This document shows, in pieces, positions 45,327 through 54,584 of a stretch of DNA of 64,000 nt; the stretch's first letter is position 1; each line of letters starts with the position of its first letter. Source of the DNA: Streptomyces meridianus. Its GTDB lineage: Bacteria > Actinomycetota > Actinomycetes > Streptomycetales > Streptomycetaceae. The DNA is taken from assembly GCF_023703325.1 (NCBI RefSeq), contig NZ_JAMQGM010000018.1, positions 1 through 64,000 of the forward strand, in the 5' to 3' direction. The notes under the pieces were generated by a model. The model ran no database searches. It had not been told where the DNA came from and was given only the letters and a program-made list of their open reading frames with translations. The translations under genes and the position numbers were made by a program.

Positions 45327-45416
45327 TCAGAACCTGCGCGCGGCGTAGACGAGCAGGGCGATCCCCTGCAGGGCCACCACCGCGGCCAGCAGGATGCGCA
45401 GCGTACGGTCGTTCAC
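45327..45416 (-). CDS. Tiny single-span membrane protein (29 residues)
   Basis: A GTG at 45416 opens a 29-codon frame ending at 45327. Its product has a charged N-terminus (NDRTLR), a single hydrophobic helix ILLAAVVALQGIALLVYA and a basic end (ARRF). AAGGAG lies eight bases upstream of the GTG, an excellent ribosome site. The stop codon abuts that of the convergent transporter gene. I know of no family; a gene this short needs translation evidence. Confidence 0.5.
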   Translation of the reverse strand: MNDRTLRILLAAVVALQGIALLVYAARRF

Positions 45417-45445
45417 TCCCCGCACTCCTTTTGGGCTCGGCGCAG

Positions 45446-46219
45446 TCAGCGCTCCGACAGGTCCAGTGTGCCCGGCTCGGGCGCCCCGGCGGCCAAATCA
45501 CCGAGCGCGGCCAGCTGCTCGGGGGTGATGTGCTCCGGGAGCGGGACGGGCGCAGGGGTGCGCAGCGGAGGCTGCCAGCCCGTCCCGGGATCCCAGCGAC
45601 GGACGATGCGCGCCGGAGCCCCCGCGACGACAGCGTGGTCGGGCACCTCACCGCGGACGACCGCGCCCGCGGCCACCACCACGTTGCGCCCCAGGCGCGC
45701 TCCCGGGAGGACGACCGCCCCGGCACCCAGCCAGCTGCCCGGGCCGATCTCGACGGGGGCGGTGCGCGGCCACTGCCGGCCGATGGGCTGTTCGGGGTCG
45801 TCGTAGGAGTGGTTGTCGCTGGTGATGTAGACGTAGGGGCCGCAGAAGACGTCGTCGCCGATCACGACGGAGCGTGAGGCGACGACGTGGCTGCCGCGCC
45901 CGATCACGACCCCGTTGCCCAGCCTGACCACCGGGTCGGGCCCGAGGTCGAGGCCCGGCATCATGCCGGCGGTCAGGGTGACCTGTTCGCCGATGATGCA
46001 GCACGCGCCGAGCTCGATCCACTGCTCGCCGAACACCGTGCCCTGCGGGAAGGCGAGCCGGGTGCCCGCCCCGATCCGGCGGAAGCGGAAGGGGCCGGGA
46101 TGTTCCGCGGAGACCGACCCGGCCCGCTGGATCCGGCGCCAGATGCGGTGGACTGCGGACGAGGCCGCCCGGCCGGGCAACGCCGCGAGCGAGGAGAACA
46201 CGTTCCTGTGGGTCGGCAC
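45446..46219 (-). CDS. Hexapeptide-repeat (LbH) acyltransferase
   Basis: A 257-residue left-handed beta-helix acyltransferase of the LacA/MAT type. Its hexapeptide turns include VVRLGNGVVIGRGSHVVASR and WLGAGAVVLPGARLGRNVVV, with GEVPDHAVVAGAPARIVRRW at the C-terminus and the catalytic-type ITSDNHSYDDP loop. It probably O-acetylates a sugar or another hydroxylated substrate. The start at GTG 46219 (PTHRNVFSSLAALPG) is chosen because further upstream the frame is low-complexity and would overlap the divergent gene; the ribosome site is weak, so the start is uncertain. Confidence 0.85.
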   Translation of the reverse strand: MPTHRNVFSSLAALPGRAASSAVHRIWRRIQRAGSVSAEHPGPFRFRRIGAGTRLAFPQGTVFGEQWIELGACCIIGEQVTLTAGMMPGLDLGPDPVVRLGNGVVIGRGSHVVASRSVVIGDDVFCGPYVYITSDNHSYDDPEQPIGRQWPRTAPVEIGPGSWLGAGAVVLPGARLGRNVVVAAGAVVRGEVPDHAVVAGAPARIVRRWDPGTGWQPPLRTPAPVPLPEHITPEQLAALGDLAAGAPEPGTLDLSER

Positions 46220-46356
46220 CCAGACACCGTAGTCGGCCGAATGCCCCGGGGCGCCGGTGCCGGCCTGTGATCTTGCCCCCAGCCCGCCCGTCCGCCCCCG
46301 CCGCCCATCGCCTACGGTTCCTCGGGCAACACCGGCAACGGCACGAGGAGCACGGT

Positions 46357-46887
46357 ATGACGGAACGGGCATGGGTCAGGGGCGTCGACGGCAAGGAACC
46401 CCGGATTCACCCGGAGGCGTTCGCCGCCCCGACCGCGGTGGTGGTGGGGGACGTGACCCTCGGCGCGGGTTCGAGCGTGTGGTACCACGCGGTGCTGCGC
46501 GGGGACGGCGACTCCATCACGCTCGGCTCGCAGAGCAACGTCCAGGACAACTGCACGGTGCACGCCGATCCGGGGTTCCCCGTGGTGGTGGGCGACCGGG
46601 TGTCCGTCGGCCACAACGCCGTCCTGCACGGATGCACCGTCGAGGACGACGTGCTGGTCGGCATGGGCGCAACCGTGCTGAACGGCGCCCGGATCGGAAC
46701 CGGCTCACTGATCGCGGCGCAGGCGCTGGTGCCGCAGGGCATGGAGGTGCCGCCCGGCTCGCTCGTCGCCGGGGTCCCGGCGAAGGTCCGGCGTGAGCTG
46801 ACGGCCGAGGAGCGCGCGGGGCTGGAGCTCAACGCGGCCGTCTACGTGGAACTGGCCGGCAAGCACAGCGCGGCGTCCGGGGGCTGA
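46357..46887 (+). CDS. Gamma-carbonic-anhydrase-like protein
   Basis: A 176-residue left-handed beta-helix protein of the gamma-CA/YrdA/PaaY group. It opens with AVVVGDVTLGAGSSVWYHAV. The zinc histidines fit the pattern NVQDNCTVHAD, then VGHNAVLHGC. A C-terminal helix follows. Activity as a carbonic anhydrase is not guaranteed in this subgroup. The ATG at 46357 has GAGGAG upstream. Confidence 0.9.
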   Translation: MTERAWVRGVDGKEPRIHPEAFAAPTAVVVGDVTLGAGSSVWYHAVLRGDGDSITLGSQSNVQDNCTVHADPGFPVVVGDRVSVGHNAVLHGCTVEDDVLVGMGATVLNGARIGTGSLIAAQALVPQGMEVPPGSLVAGVPAKVRRELTAEERAGLELNAAVYVELAGKHSAASGG

Positions 46888-46925
46888 GCCTGCACCGGGC
46901 GCCGGCTCGGCCGCCCCTCCGGGGC

Positions 46926-47573
46926 TCAGTCGGCGGCCGGAACCGGATCCCGCTCCTGCGCCTGCCGGGCCTCGGCCTTCTTCGACCGGCTGCGGACGAC
47001 CAGGAACGAGGTGAGCCCGAACAGCACGGCGACGACCAGACCCAGCCAGGAGAAGCGTTTCAGCCACGCTTCGGCGACGATGCCGACGTAGTAGATCACC
47101 GCGGTCGTCCCGCCCGCCCAGACGATGCCGCCGAGCACGTTGGCGATGAGGAACTTCCAGTACGGCATCCGCAGTACGCCGGCGAGTGGGCCGGCGAAAA
47201 TGCGCAGCAGGGCGACGAAACGCCCGAAGAAGACGGCCCACACGCCCCACTTCTCGAAGGAGCGTTCGGCCGTCGCGACCTGGGCCGGGCCGAAGTGTTT
47301 CGGGAACCTGCGGCCCAGCCGGGTCAGGAGCGGCTTTCCGCCCTTGCGGCCGATGGCGTAGCCGATGGAGTCGCCGATGATGGCGCCGGCAACGGCACAG
47401 GAGCCCAGGACCACGGGATCGATCGCGTCGTTCTGCGAGGCCAGCAACGCCGAACTGACGAGGATGATCTCACCGGGCAGCGGGATGCCGAGACTTTCCA
47501 GGCCGATGACGATTCCGACCAATGCGTAGACAGCGACCGCCGGTACGGTCTCGAGCCATTCCTGGACGTGCAC
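46926..47573 (-). CDS. DedA-family membrane protein
   Basis: A 215-residue DedA/SNARE-associated (VTT) protein with four to five spans. Signature blocks are GLESLGIPLPGEIILVSSA, GDSIGYAIGRKGG and FFGRFVALLRIFAGPLAGV, followed by the re-entrant region MPYWKFLIANVLGGIVWAGG. Family members include undecaprenyl phosphate and phospholipid flippases. GTG start at 47573. Another protein of the wider superfamily and uppP lie nearby (49273-50940). Confidence 0.92.
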   Translation of the reverse strand: MHVQEWLETVPAVAVYALVGIVIGLESLGIPLPGEIILVSSALLASQNDAIDPVVLGSCAVAGAIIGDSIGYAIGRKGGKPLLTRLGRRFPKHFGPAQVATAERSFEKWGVWAVFFGRFVALLRIFAGPLAGVLRMPYWKFLIANVLGGIVWAGGTTAVIYYVGIVAEAWLKRFSWLGLVVAVLFGLTSFLVVRSRSKKAEARQAQERDPVPAAD

Positions 47574-47713
47574 CGCCGGTTTCCTCCCGCACAGACGACC
47601 CCCGTCAGTGCGCCTCGGTGGCGCACGCCGGGAAGACTACTGGATCGGGCCGGTGGGACAAGTGGCGCATCCCGGACGGCTTTCCAGGCCGAGGGCGGTC
47701 GCCGCCGCGTTAC

Positions 47714-48166
47714 TCACGAGTTGGGGCGCAGCGTCCATGTGATGCTCATCTCACCCGTGACGGCTCCGTCCTCACGGGTGATGGCCACCTCGACCGGGAA
47801 CTCGGGCCGTTCGCCGGCATCGAGTTCGGCGACGACGTCGGCTGCCGGTCGGCCGAGGGTCGCGGTGGCGGCGACCGGACCCATGGCGAGTTTCCGGTAG
47901 CCGATCTCCGCCCGCACCGCGAGCGGGACGGCCCGGGAGAGCTGGTCGCCGAACGCGGCGAGGACGATCGCACCGCTCGCGGACTCGGCCAGCGTGAACA
48001 TCGCGCCGGCGTGGGGGCCGCCGACGTGGTTGTGGAAGTCGTCCTGGTCGGGAAGCCGGACCACGGCCCGTTCGGGGGTGGCCTCGGTGAACTCGAGGTT
48101 GAGGGTGCGGGCCATCGGCACGGTGGCCGCCATCATCTCGCCGATCGACGGCAGGGTTTCGGACAT
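47714..48166 (-). CDS. Hotdog-fold thioesterase-like protein (DUF4442/PaaI type)
   Basis: A 150-residue single hotdog domain. The LPDQDDFHNHVGGPHAGAMF segment (HNHVGGPHAGAMF is the core) resembles the substrate-binding helix and catalytic region of PaaI/DUF4442 thioesterases. The acyl-CoA substrate is unknown. It lies on the same strand upstream of dedA with a 140-base gap. Confidence 0.85.
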   Translation of the reverse strand: MSETLPSIGEMMAATVPMARTLNLEFTEATPERAVVRLPDQDDFHNHVGGPHAGAMFTLAESASGAIVLAAFGDQLSRAVPLAVRAEIGYRKLAMGPVAATATLGRPAADVVAELDAGERPEFPVEVAITREDGAVTGEMSITWTLRPNS

Positions 48167-48311
48167 GGCGGAAGGTTACCAACGAGTAGAAGCTTCTCGG
48201 CAGTGCCGCGGGGGCCACATCGGCGCGACTCCGCACGCCCCGGTCACCCGGTGTCCCACCCGGCCGCAACCACACCCTGCTGTGGCGGGCGCCACCGGGG
48301 AACGCACCCGG

Positions 48312-49157
48312 TCAGCCCACGCCGAAGGCGCCCTCCGGCGGCACCGGCGAGGCGACGGCACGGTCGTCGTGCACCGGTTCGGCGCCCGCGATCAGCCGCC
48401 ACAGGGCCGCACCGTGTTCGACGCGTGCGGGGAAGGCGTCCGCGGCGGTGCGGCGGGTCAGCGCGGCCAGGGGCAGTTCGCGGCGGGATGCGGCCAGGAC
48501 GAGGTTGCCGAAGCGCCTGCCCCGCAGGACCGACGGCTCCGCCATGAGGCACAGATGCCCGAAGACCGCGGCCAGGGACGCGAGTTGGGGACGCACGAAG
48601 CCGAAGGGAGCCGTGTCCGCGAGGTTCGCCGCGTACACGCCACCGGGGCGCAGGACGCGCGCGGCAGCACGGGCGTACTCGATCGAGCCGAGATGGGCGG
48701 GCACCCGGCTGCCGCCGAAGACGTCACTCACGATCACGTCCGCCGATCCCGGTGGCGCCTGCTCCAGCCAGGAGCGGGCGTCGGCAGCGTGCACCGTGAT
48801 CCCGTCCGGGTCGGCGAGGGGCAGGAATTCGGCCACGAAGCCGAGGAGCCCCCGGTCGTTGTCCACGGCGGTCTGCCGGGATCCGGGACGGGTGGCGGCG
48901 GCATAGCGGGCCAGGGTCAGCGCCCCGCCGCCGAGGTGGACGACATCGAGCGGGCAGCCGGGCTCCCCTGTGGTGTCGAGCACGTGGGCGAGCCGGCGGG
49001 TGTACTCGAACTCCAGGTGCGCCGGGTCGTCGAGGTCGACGTACGACTGCGGGGCGCCGTCCACGGTGAGCAGCCAGGCCCGGCTCCGGTCCACGTCGGG
49101 CATCAACTTGGCGATACCGTGGTCGACGGCTCTGCTCACGGGGGTCTGCTCGGTCAC
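48312..49157 (-). CDS. Spermidine synthase-like (fused PAPS-fold) methyltransferase
   Basis: A 281-residue protein of the spermidine-synthase superfamily. It has the motif VVHLGGGALTLARYAAAT (motif I), VDNDRGLLGFV, the Asp block VHAADARSWL and VIVSDVFGGSRVPAHL. In actinobacteria such spermidine-synthase-like proteins often act on unknown substrates, and true polyamine synthesis is not implied. A GTG at 49157 gives the family-like N-terminus (TEQTPVSRAVDHGIAKLMPD); an upstream ATG at 49220 would add 21 basic residues. Confidence 0.85.
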   Translation of the reverse strand: MTEQTPVSRAVDHGIAKLMPDVDRSRAWLLTVDGAPQSYVDLDDPAHLEFEYTRRLAHVLDTTGEPGCPLDVVHLGGGALTLARYAAATRPGSRQTAVDNDRGLLGFVAEFLPLADPDGITVHAADARSWLEQAPPGSADVIVSDVFGGSRVPAHLGSIEYARAAARVLRPGGVYAANLADTAPFGFVRPQLASLAAVFGHLCLMAEPSVLRGRRFGNLVLAASRRELPLAALTRRTAADAFPARVEHGAALWRLIAGAEPVHDDRAVASPVPPEGAFGVG

Positions 49158-49272
49158 CCTCCCATTGTGGAGCCGGCTCCGATCGCGCCGGCGCGGGGCA
49201 CGGCGGGTGGATTTCGTCATATGAGCGCATCATGACGTCGCAGCGGGGCTCCGGTCGGATAGCCTCCGGCTG

Positions 49273-50034
49273 ATGCTCGAAGCCACGACGCAGCCACCCG
49301 GTCCCGCCGCCCGGTGCTCCGGTGCGCTGTTCTCCCCCTGGTCGCGACTGGCACTGCTGGTCGTGCTGCTGGCGTGCGCCGCGACGGGGCTGGTGGTGTA
49401 CGAGCCGCAGCACCTCCTCGCCGACGGCTGGCCCCCTCGGTTCTCCGGCCTTCCGGCCGCCGGGGTTTTCGCCGTCGGCTACGGCCTCTGCACGGCCGCC
49501 CTGGTGCCGCGGACCCTGCTGAACCTGGGAGCCGGGGCGCTGTTCGGCCCGATGCTCGGCCTGGGGGCGGCGCTGGGCGGCACCGTCGTGGGGGCAGCCA
49601 TCGCCTTCGCCCTCGGGCGCGGACTCGGCCAGGCGGCGTTGCGCCCCCTGTTGCGGGGACGCTGGCTGCTCGCGGCCGACCGGCAGCTCAGCCGGCACGG
49701 TTTCCGCTCGATGATCGCGGTACGCCTGGCCCCGGGACTGCCGTTCGCGCTGGCCAACTACTGCGCCGCGGTCTCCCGGGTGCGCTGGACGCCGTTCCTG
49801 ATCGCCACCGCCCTGGGCAGCGTCCCGAACACCGCCGCCTACGTCGTCGCGGGCAGCGAGGCGTCGAGTCCCACGTCACCCGCTTTCCTGCTCTCTGCGG
49901 GTTTCATCGCCCTGACCGGGATCGCCGCGGCATTCCTGGCCTGGCGGGCCCGGGGTCGCGCCGCGGCACGCACGCCCGATCCGGCCGTGGAGGACCCCCT
50001 GCCCACGCCCGTCCCCTCACGCCATAGCATCTGA
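49273..50034 (+). CDS. TVP38/TMEM64-family (VTT domain) membrane protein
   Basis: A 253-residue protein with an N-terminal span (about 27-43) and a VTT domain. It contains GYGLCTAALVPRTLLNLGAG, ALFGPMLGLGAALGGTVVGA, the FALGRGLGQ segment, AVRLAPGLPFALANY and the C-terminal FLIATALGSVPNTAAYVVAG. It belongs to the wider DedA superfamily of putative lipid scramblases or transporters. It sits 42 bases upstream of uppP and may be co-transcribed with it. Confidence 0.9.
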   Translation: MLEATTQPPGPAARCSGALFSPWSRLALLVVLLACAATGLVVYEPQHLLADGWPPRFSGLPAAGVFAVGYGLCTAALVPRTLLNLGAGALFGPMLGLGAALGGTVVGAAIAFALGRGLGQAALRPLLRGRWLLAADRQLSRHGFRSMIAVRLAPGLPFALANYCAAVSRVRWTPFLIATALGSVPNTAAYVVAGSEASSPTSPAFLLSAGFIALTGIAAAFLAWRARGRAAARTPDPAVEDPLPTPVPSRHSI

Positions 50035-50076
50035 GGCGACCTCTCCGTCGATCCCCGAGGACGAATACCTTCCGCC

Positions 50077-50940
50077 ATGTCCTGGTTCGAATCACTGATC
50101 CTCGGGCTCGTCCAGGGGCTCACCGAATTCCTGCCCATCTCCTCCAGCGCCCACCTGCGCCTCACCGCGGCCTTCGCGGACTGGCACGACCCCGGCGCCG
50201 CCTTCACGGCGATCACGCAGATCGGCACGGAGACGGCCGTCCTCATCTACTTCCGCAAGGACATCGGACGCATCCTGTCCGCCTGGTTCCGGTCCCTGTA
50301 CGACCGACAGGCCCGGTCCGACCACGACGCACGGATGGGCTGGCTGGTCATCATCGGCTCGATCCCGATCGGCGTCCTCGGCGTGACGCTCAAGGACCAG
50401 ATCGAGGGGCCGTTCCGCGATCTGCGGCTGACCGCCACGACGCTGATCGTCATGGGCATCGTGCTCGGTGTCGCGGACCGGCTGGCCGCACGCGACGAAG
50501 CAGGCGGCCGGCACCGGGCGGTGCGCGAGCGCAAGACCCTCGCAGAACTCGGGGTCAGGGACGGTCTGATCTTCGGCGTGTGCCAGGCCATGGCACTCGT
50601 ACCGGGAGTCTCGAGGTCGGGAGCGACGATCAGCGGCGGCCTGCTGATGGGCTACACCCGCGAGGCCGCCGCACGCTACTCGTTCCTGCTGGCGATCCCG
50701 GCCGTCCTGGCCTCCGGCGCCTACGAGTTGAAGGACGCCGGTGAGGGCCACGTGTCCTGGGGCCCCACCGTCTTCGCGACGATCGTCGCCTTCGTGGTGG
50801 GCTACGCCGTGATCGCCTGGTTCATGAAGTACATCACCACGAAGAGCTTCATGCCGTTCGTGATCTACCGGATCCTGCTCGGCATCCTCATCTTCGCTCT
50901 GGTCAGCGCGGGAGTGCTCAACCCCCACGCGGCCGAGTAG
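50077..50940 (+). CDS. uppP: Undecaprenyl-diphosphatase (UppP/BacA)
   Basis: A 287-residue integral membrane phosphatase recycling undecaprenyl pyrophosphate for peptidoglycan synthesis and conferring bacitracin tolerance. Both family motifs are present: GLVQGLTEFLPISSSAHL near the N-terminus (Glu and Ser of the active site) and ALVPGVSRSGATISGGLLMG in the middle (the PGxSRSGAT motif). About eight spans. The two upstream and nearby VTT proteins may act on the same lipid carrier, which is inference. Confidence 0.95.
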   Translation: MSWFESLILGLVQGLTEFLPISSSAHLRLTAAFADWHDPGAAFTAITQIGTETAVLIYFRKDIGRILSAWFRSLYDRQARSDHDARMGWLVIIGSIPIGVLGVTLKDQIEGPFRDLRLTATTLIVMGIVLGVADRLAARDEAGGRHRAVRERKTLAELGVRDGLIFGVCQAMALVPGVSRSGATISGGLLMGYTREAAARYSFLLAIPAVLASGAYELKDAGEGHVSWGPTVFATIVAFVVGYAVIAWFMKYITTKSFMPFVIYRILLGILIFALVSAGVLNPHAAE

Positions 50941-50953
50941 GCCGGCTGAGAGC

Positions 50954-52090
50954 TCAACGCCCCTCCCGCAGGCCGTCCGTCGCCGCGCCCCGGCTCAGCA
51001 CCGCCTCGCGCACCCGTTCCCGGACCTCCGGATCGCCCGTGCCGGGGCTCGCGGTGACGACGCGGAACGGCGGGCCGACATCTGAGTGCCCGACCAGGAA
51101 CTCGGCGCCGGAGACCTTCCAGCGCCGGCCGTCCGGTTCGAAGGTGAAGCGGGCCATGGAACCGTCGTTGCCCCGGTACTTCTCGGGGACGAAGCTCGCC
51201 ACCTGGTCCCCGAGCCCGTACACCACCCAGATGCCGTTGACCTTCTCGTAGGGCTGCGGGACGTGGTTGTGGGTCCCGATCAGCAGGTCGATGTCGGGGA
51301 GACCGCCGGTCCGGGCGGCCGTCAGCTTCCTCGCCACCCGCAGCTGCTGCTCGTCCGGGGCCTCCTGCCACTCCGTGCCCCAGTGCAGGCTGACCAGGAC
51401 GACCTCCGCACCCGCCCGGCGGGCGGCCCGCGCGTCGGCGATGACACGGCCGGGGTCGAGCAGGTTGACCGCCCAGGGCCTGCCCTCGGGGAGCGGTATG
51501 CCGTTCGTGCCGTAGGTGTACGACAGGTGGGCGACCTGCGCCCCGCCAGCCTGCAACAGGGCCGGCCGGCCGGCTTCCGCCCGGGTGCGGGCCGAGCCCG
51601 CGTGGGCCACACCGGCCGCGTCCAGCGCGTCGAGGGTGCGTTCGAGTCCCTTCGTACCCCCGTCGAGCGTGTGGTTGGAGGCGGTGGAACAGCTGTCGTA
51701 GCCGGTCGCCCTGAGCGAATCGGCCAGCTGGGGCGGGGAGATGAACAGCGGATAGCCGGTGAACGGGCCCTCGGGCGGACCGTAGGGCGTCTCCGCGTGG
51801 CATATCGCCAGGTCGGCCTTCTCGACGGTGGGCCTGACCCCGTCCAGGATCCGGCGGAAGTCGTAGCCGTCGCCTCCGGCGTCCTGGCGGGCCTGACGGA
51901 TGATCGACGGATAGGGGATCACGTCGCCCGTCGCGACGACGGTGAAGGACGTGCGGCGGCCGTCGGCCGGTGCGGCCCGCCCCGACGCCGCCGGGCCGTC
52001 GGGTATGCCGCCGCCCGCCGAGCACGCGGCCAACGCCCCCAGGGCGAGGCCGCCGAGGGTGATCCGGGTTCTGCGCCACCGAAACGCCAT
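50954..52090 (-). CDS. CapA-family lipoprotein (PgsA-like metallophosphatase fold)
   Basis: A 378-residue protein with a lipoprotein signal peptide (GLALGALAACSAGG, lipobox LAAC, Cys23). It is followed by a CapA/PGA_cap domain with a calcineurin-like fold: VVATGDVIPYPSII, AETPYGPPEGPFTGYP, TASNHTLDGGTKGLERTLDAL, VLVSLHWGTEWQ and IGTHNHVPQPYEKVNG. Relatives act in capsule or poly-gamma-glutamate synthesis or export. No other capsule genes are near, so its role here is open. Convergent with uppP. Confidence 0.9.
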   Translation of the reverse strand: MAFRWRRTRITLGGLALGALAACSAGGGIPDGPAASGRAAPADGRRTSFTVVATGDVIPYPSIIRQARQDAGGDGYDFRRILDGVRPTVEKADLAICHAETPYGPPEGPFTGYPLFISPPQLADSLRATGYDSCSTASNHTLDGGTKGLERTLDALDAAGVAHAGSARTRAEAGRPALLQAGGAQVAHLSYTYGTNGIPLPEGRPWAVNLLDPGRVIADARAARRAGAEVVLVSLHWGTEWQEAPDEQQLRVARKLTAARTGGLPDIDLLIGTHNHVPQPYEKVNGIWVVYGLGDQVASFVPEKYRGNDGSMARFTFEPDGRRWKVSGAEFLVGHSDVGPPFRVVTASPGTGDPEVRERVREAVLSRGAATDGLREGR

Positions 52091-52175
52091 GTCTGGACAG
52101 CTCCCTTGGCCCCCCGTTGTCGGGTTCTTCTGACCGCAGGGTGAACCGGGGCGGGAGCAGCCGACAGCCGGGAGG

Positions 52176-52216
52176 CCGGACGGCTGGGCCGATGGGACGG
52201 CAGGTCAGCCGTCCGG
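52176..52216. terminator. Hairpin downstream of the GntR gene
   Basis: A perfect 11-bp stem CCGGACGGCTG / CAGCCGTCCGG with a 19-base loop lies between the GntR stop and the CapA start, both on the minus strand. Confidence 0.65.
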
Positions 52217-52280
52217 AGGCACCCCGATGGCGCCGGGGGGCATCCGGTGTATCTGCCCGGGCGGAACAGGAAGGGCCGGG

Positions 52281-52991
52281 TCAGCGGGTCCCGGTCTCGG
52301 GATCCCACTCCAGGAGACGGACCTTCGCGACCGTGCGCAGGTGACGGCGCATCGCGGCGGCCGCCTCCCCGGGGCGGGAACCGGCAATGGCCTCGAGGAT
52401 GCGCCGGTGCTGGGCGAGCGACCGTGCGGGCCGGCCCGGCTGCCGCAGTGACTCGTGGCGGCTCTCGGCGATCTGCTCCGCGATGGAGCGCATGAACTCG
52501 GCGAGCAGTGCGCTGTGCGCGGCAGCCGTCACCGCGGCGTGGAAGCGCCGATCGCCCTCGGCACCGTGGGCCCCGGCTGCGATGTCGTCCGCCATGAGCT
52601 CGACTGCCGCGCGCAGGTCCCGGAGGTCCTGCTCGGTCCGGCGCTCGGCGGCGAGTGCGGCGAGCTTGGTCTCCAGCGCCTCCCTCGCCTCCAGTACGTC
52701 GGGCAACCGGCGGCGGCGCTCGATGAGCTGGCGCACCGGCTCCACGTCGAGCGTGTCGCGCAGCAGGTAGGTGCCACCGCCGTGCCGTGCCTCCACCAGA
52801 CCCTGGGCTTCCAGTACGACGATCGCCTGCTTCACCGAAACCCGGCTGACGCCGAGCCGCCCGGCCAGTTCGCGTTCCGGGGGCAGCCGGTCGCCGGCGC
52901 CGAGCGATGACTCGGCGACGTAGGCGCGCAGCCGTTCCAGCACCTGCTCGTACAGGCGCATCCGCATCATCGGTCTCAGTGCGTCGGTCAC
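52281..52991 (-). CDS. GntR/FadR-subfamily transcriptional regulator
   Basis: A 236-residue regulator. The winged HTH covers residues 10-75 (GDRLPPERELAGRLGVSRVS, EAQGLVEARHGGGTYL) and an all-helical FCD effector domain (about 90-225) carries a metal-binding pattern around FHAAVTAAAH and the His of QHRRILEAI. GTG at 52991 with GGAGG upstream is preferred over a longer frame. It is divergent from a MatC-type carrier, so it probably senses the carried dicarboxylate or malonate and controls its uptake. Confidence 0.9.
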   Translation of the reverse strand: MTDALRPMMRMRLYEQVLERLRAYVAESSLGAGDRLPPERELAGRLGVSRVSVKQAIVVLEAQGLVEARHGGGTYLLRDTLDVEPVRQLIERRRRLPDVLEAREALETKLAALAAERRTEQDLRDLRAAVELMADDIAAGAHGAEGDRRFHAAVTAAAHSALLAEFMRSIAEQIAESRHESLRQPGRPARSLAQHRRILEAIAGSRPGEAAAAMRRHLRTVAKVRLLEWDPETGTR

Positions 52992-53175
52992 CCAGCCCCC
53001 TCCGTACACCGTTTGACCGGAAGTCAGCAGCGTAACAGCGGGACCACGGCGTCTCGGTGGATCAATCCGTTCCCATGCATTGACAGGCGTCTGCGGCACC
53101 CACAACTGTGGCCTGGCCACTCAGCCACTTTCCAACTGCCTGCGCAGGACCCGGACCCAGGGACGGGAGCCCTTG

Positions 53176-54468
53176 ATGTCTGCTGAACTGATATCGATCG
53201 TCGTGCTCGTGGCGGTTTTCGTGATCGCCACCACCAGATCCGTGAACATGGGCGCCCTGTCCTTCGCAGCCGCCTTCGGAGTGGGCGAACTCGTCGCCGG
53301 GCTCGATGCAGAGGGCATCTTCGGCGGCTTCCCCGGCGACCTGTTCGTGGTACTTGTCGGCATCACCTACCTCTTCGCCATCGCCCGGGCCAACGGCACC
53401 ACGGACTGGCTCGTCGCGGCATCACTGCGTGTCGTGGGCGGCCGCGTCGTCCTCATCCCATGGGTCATGTTCGCCGTCACCGGCCTGCTGACCGCCATCG
53501 GAGCGGTGAGCCCGGCCGCGGTCGCGATCGTGGCCCCCATCGCGCTGAGTTCCGCGGCCCGCCACGGCATCAGCCCCCTGCTCATGGGAGCCATGGTGGT
53601 GCACGGCGCCCAGGGCGGCGGATTCTCCCCGATCAGCATCTACGGCTCCATCGTCAACGGAATCGTCGCCCGGGAGGACCTCCCCGGCAGCCCCCTGGTC
53701 CTGTTCCTCGGCAGTCTCGTCGTCAACCTGCTGATCGCCGCGATCGTGTTCGTGGTCTGCGGTGGCCTGAAACTCTCCGGTCGGGACACCGAGGTCATGT
53801 CCGCGGACAACTCCGCTGTGTCCAGGGCGGGTTCCGCATCACAGGAGAAGGAGAGCCCGGGCAAGGGCCGACTCTCCCCGCAGCGGACCGCCACGCTGGT
53901 GGCCCTGGTGGCCCTGGTGGTGGCGGTGCTCGTGTTCGACCTCGACGCCGGGCTCACCGCCATCACCCTGGCCGTCGTGCTCAGCATCTTCTGGCCCGAC
54001 GTCAGCCGGAAGGCGGTCGGCAGCATCACCTGGCCGACGGTGCTGCTGATCTGCGGTGTGCTGACGTACGTGAGCGTGCTCGAGGAGATGGGGACCATCG
54101 ACTGGGCCGGCAGGGGCGTCAGCGGCATAGGTGTCCCGCTGCTCGCCGCACTGCTGCTCTGCTACATCGGGGCGATCGTCTCCGCCTTCGCCTCCTCGGT
54201 CGGCATCATGGGCGCGCTGATCCCCCTCGCTGTGCCGTTCCTCGCCCAGGGGCACATCGGTGCCATCGGGATGATCACCGCTCTGTCGGTCTCGGCGACC
54301 GTCGTGGACGTGAGCCCCTTCTCCACCAACGGAGCGCTCGTCCTGGCCGCCGCTCCCGACGTCGACCGCGACCGGTTCTTCCGTCAGCTGATGGTCTACG
54401 GCGGCATCGTCGTCGCCGTCGTGCCCGCGGTGGTGTGGCTCGCCATGGTTGTCCCCGGATTCGGCTGA
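53176..54468 (+). CDS. MatC-type dicarboxylate/malonate carrier (SLC13-like)
   Basis: A 430-residue transporter with about eleven spans. The N-terminal half matches the MatC N-terminal domain ([39 protein letters not shown]). A hydrophilic loop lies at about residues 210-235 and a second half follows with [18 protein letters not shown]. MatC of Rhizobium is a malonate carrier; the substrate here may be malonate or another dicarboxylate. It is controlled, by inference, by the divergent FadR-type GntR protein. No malonyl-CoA synthetase or decarboxylase gene accompanies it. Confidence 0.88.
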   Translation: MSAELISIVVLVAVFVIATTRSVNMGALSFAAAFGVGELVAGLDAEGIFGGFPGDLFVVLVGITYLFAIARANGTTDWLVAASLRVVGGRVVLIPWVMFAVTGLLTAIGAVSPAAVAIVAPIALSSAARHGISPLLMGAMVVHGAQGGGFSPISIYGSIVNGIVAREDLPGSPLVLFLGSLVVNLLIAAIVFVVCGGLKLSGRDTEVMSADNSAVSRAGSASQEKESPGKGRLSPQRTATLVALVALVVAVLVFDLDAGLTAITLAVVLSIFWPDVSRKAVGSITWPTVLLICGVLTYVSVLEEMGTIDWAGRGVSGIGVPLLAALLLCYIGAIVSAFASSVGIMGALIPLAVPFLAQGHIGAIGMITALSVSATVVDVSPFSTNGALVLAAAPDVDRDRFFRQLMVYGGIVVAVVPAVVWLAMVVPGFG

Positions 54469-54498
54469 GCCGGGGCGGGACCGGCAGCGCAGGTCGTG

Positions 54499-54531
54499 GC
54501 CCGTTCGGCCCTGGTCGGCGGGCGAACGGGC
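54499..54531. terminator. Hairpin between matC-like gene and the response regulator
   Basis: A 9-bp stem GCCCGTTCG / CGAACGGGC with a 15-base loop lies 30 bases after the carrier stop and upstream of the response regulator start. It is probably a terminator. Confidence 0.6.
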
Positions 54532-54584
54532 GGGCCATGATCTCTCATAGGTGTCATCGCACAGCCACGGGCAAGGGGCCGCAG

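Noticed and set aside
46220..46372. 51-residue N-terminal extension of the hexapeptide acyltransferase
   Set aside because: Low-complexity Arg/Gly/Ala sequence overlapping the divergent carbonic-anhydrase-like gene; homology starts at about 46219.
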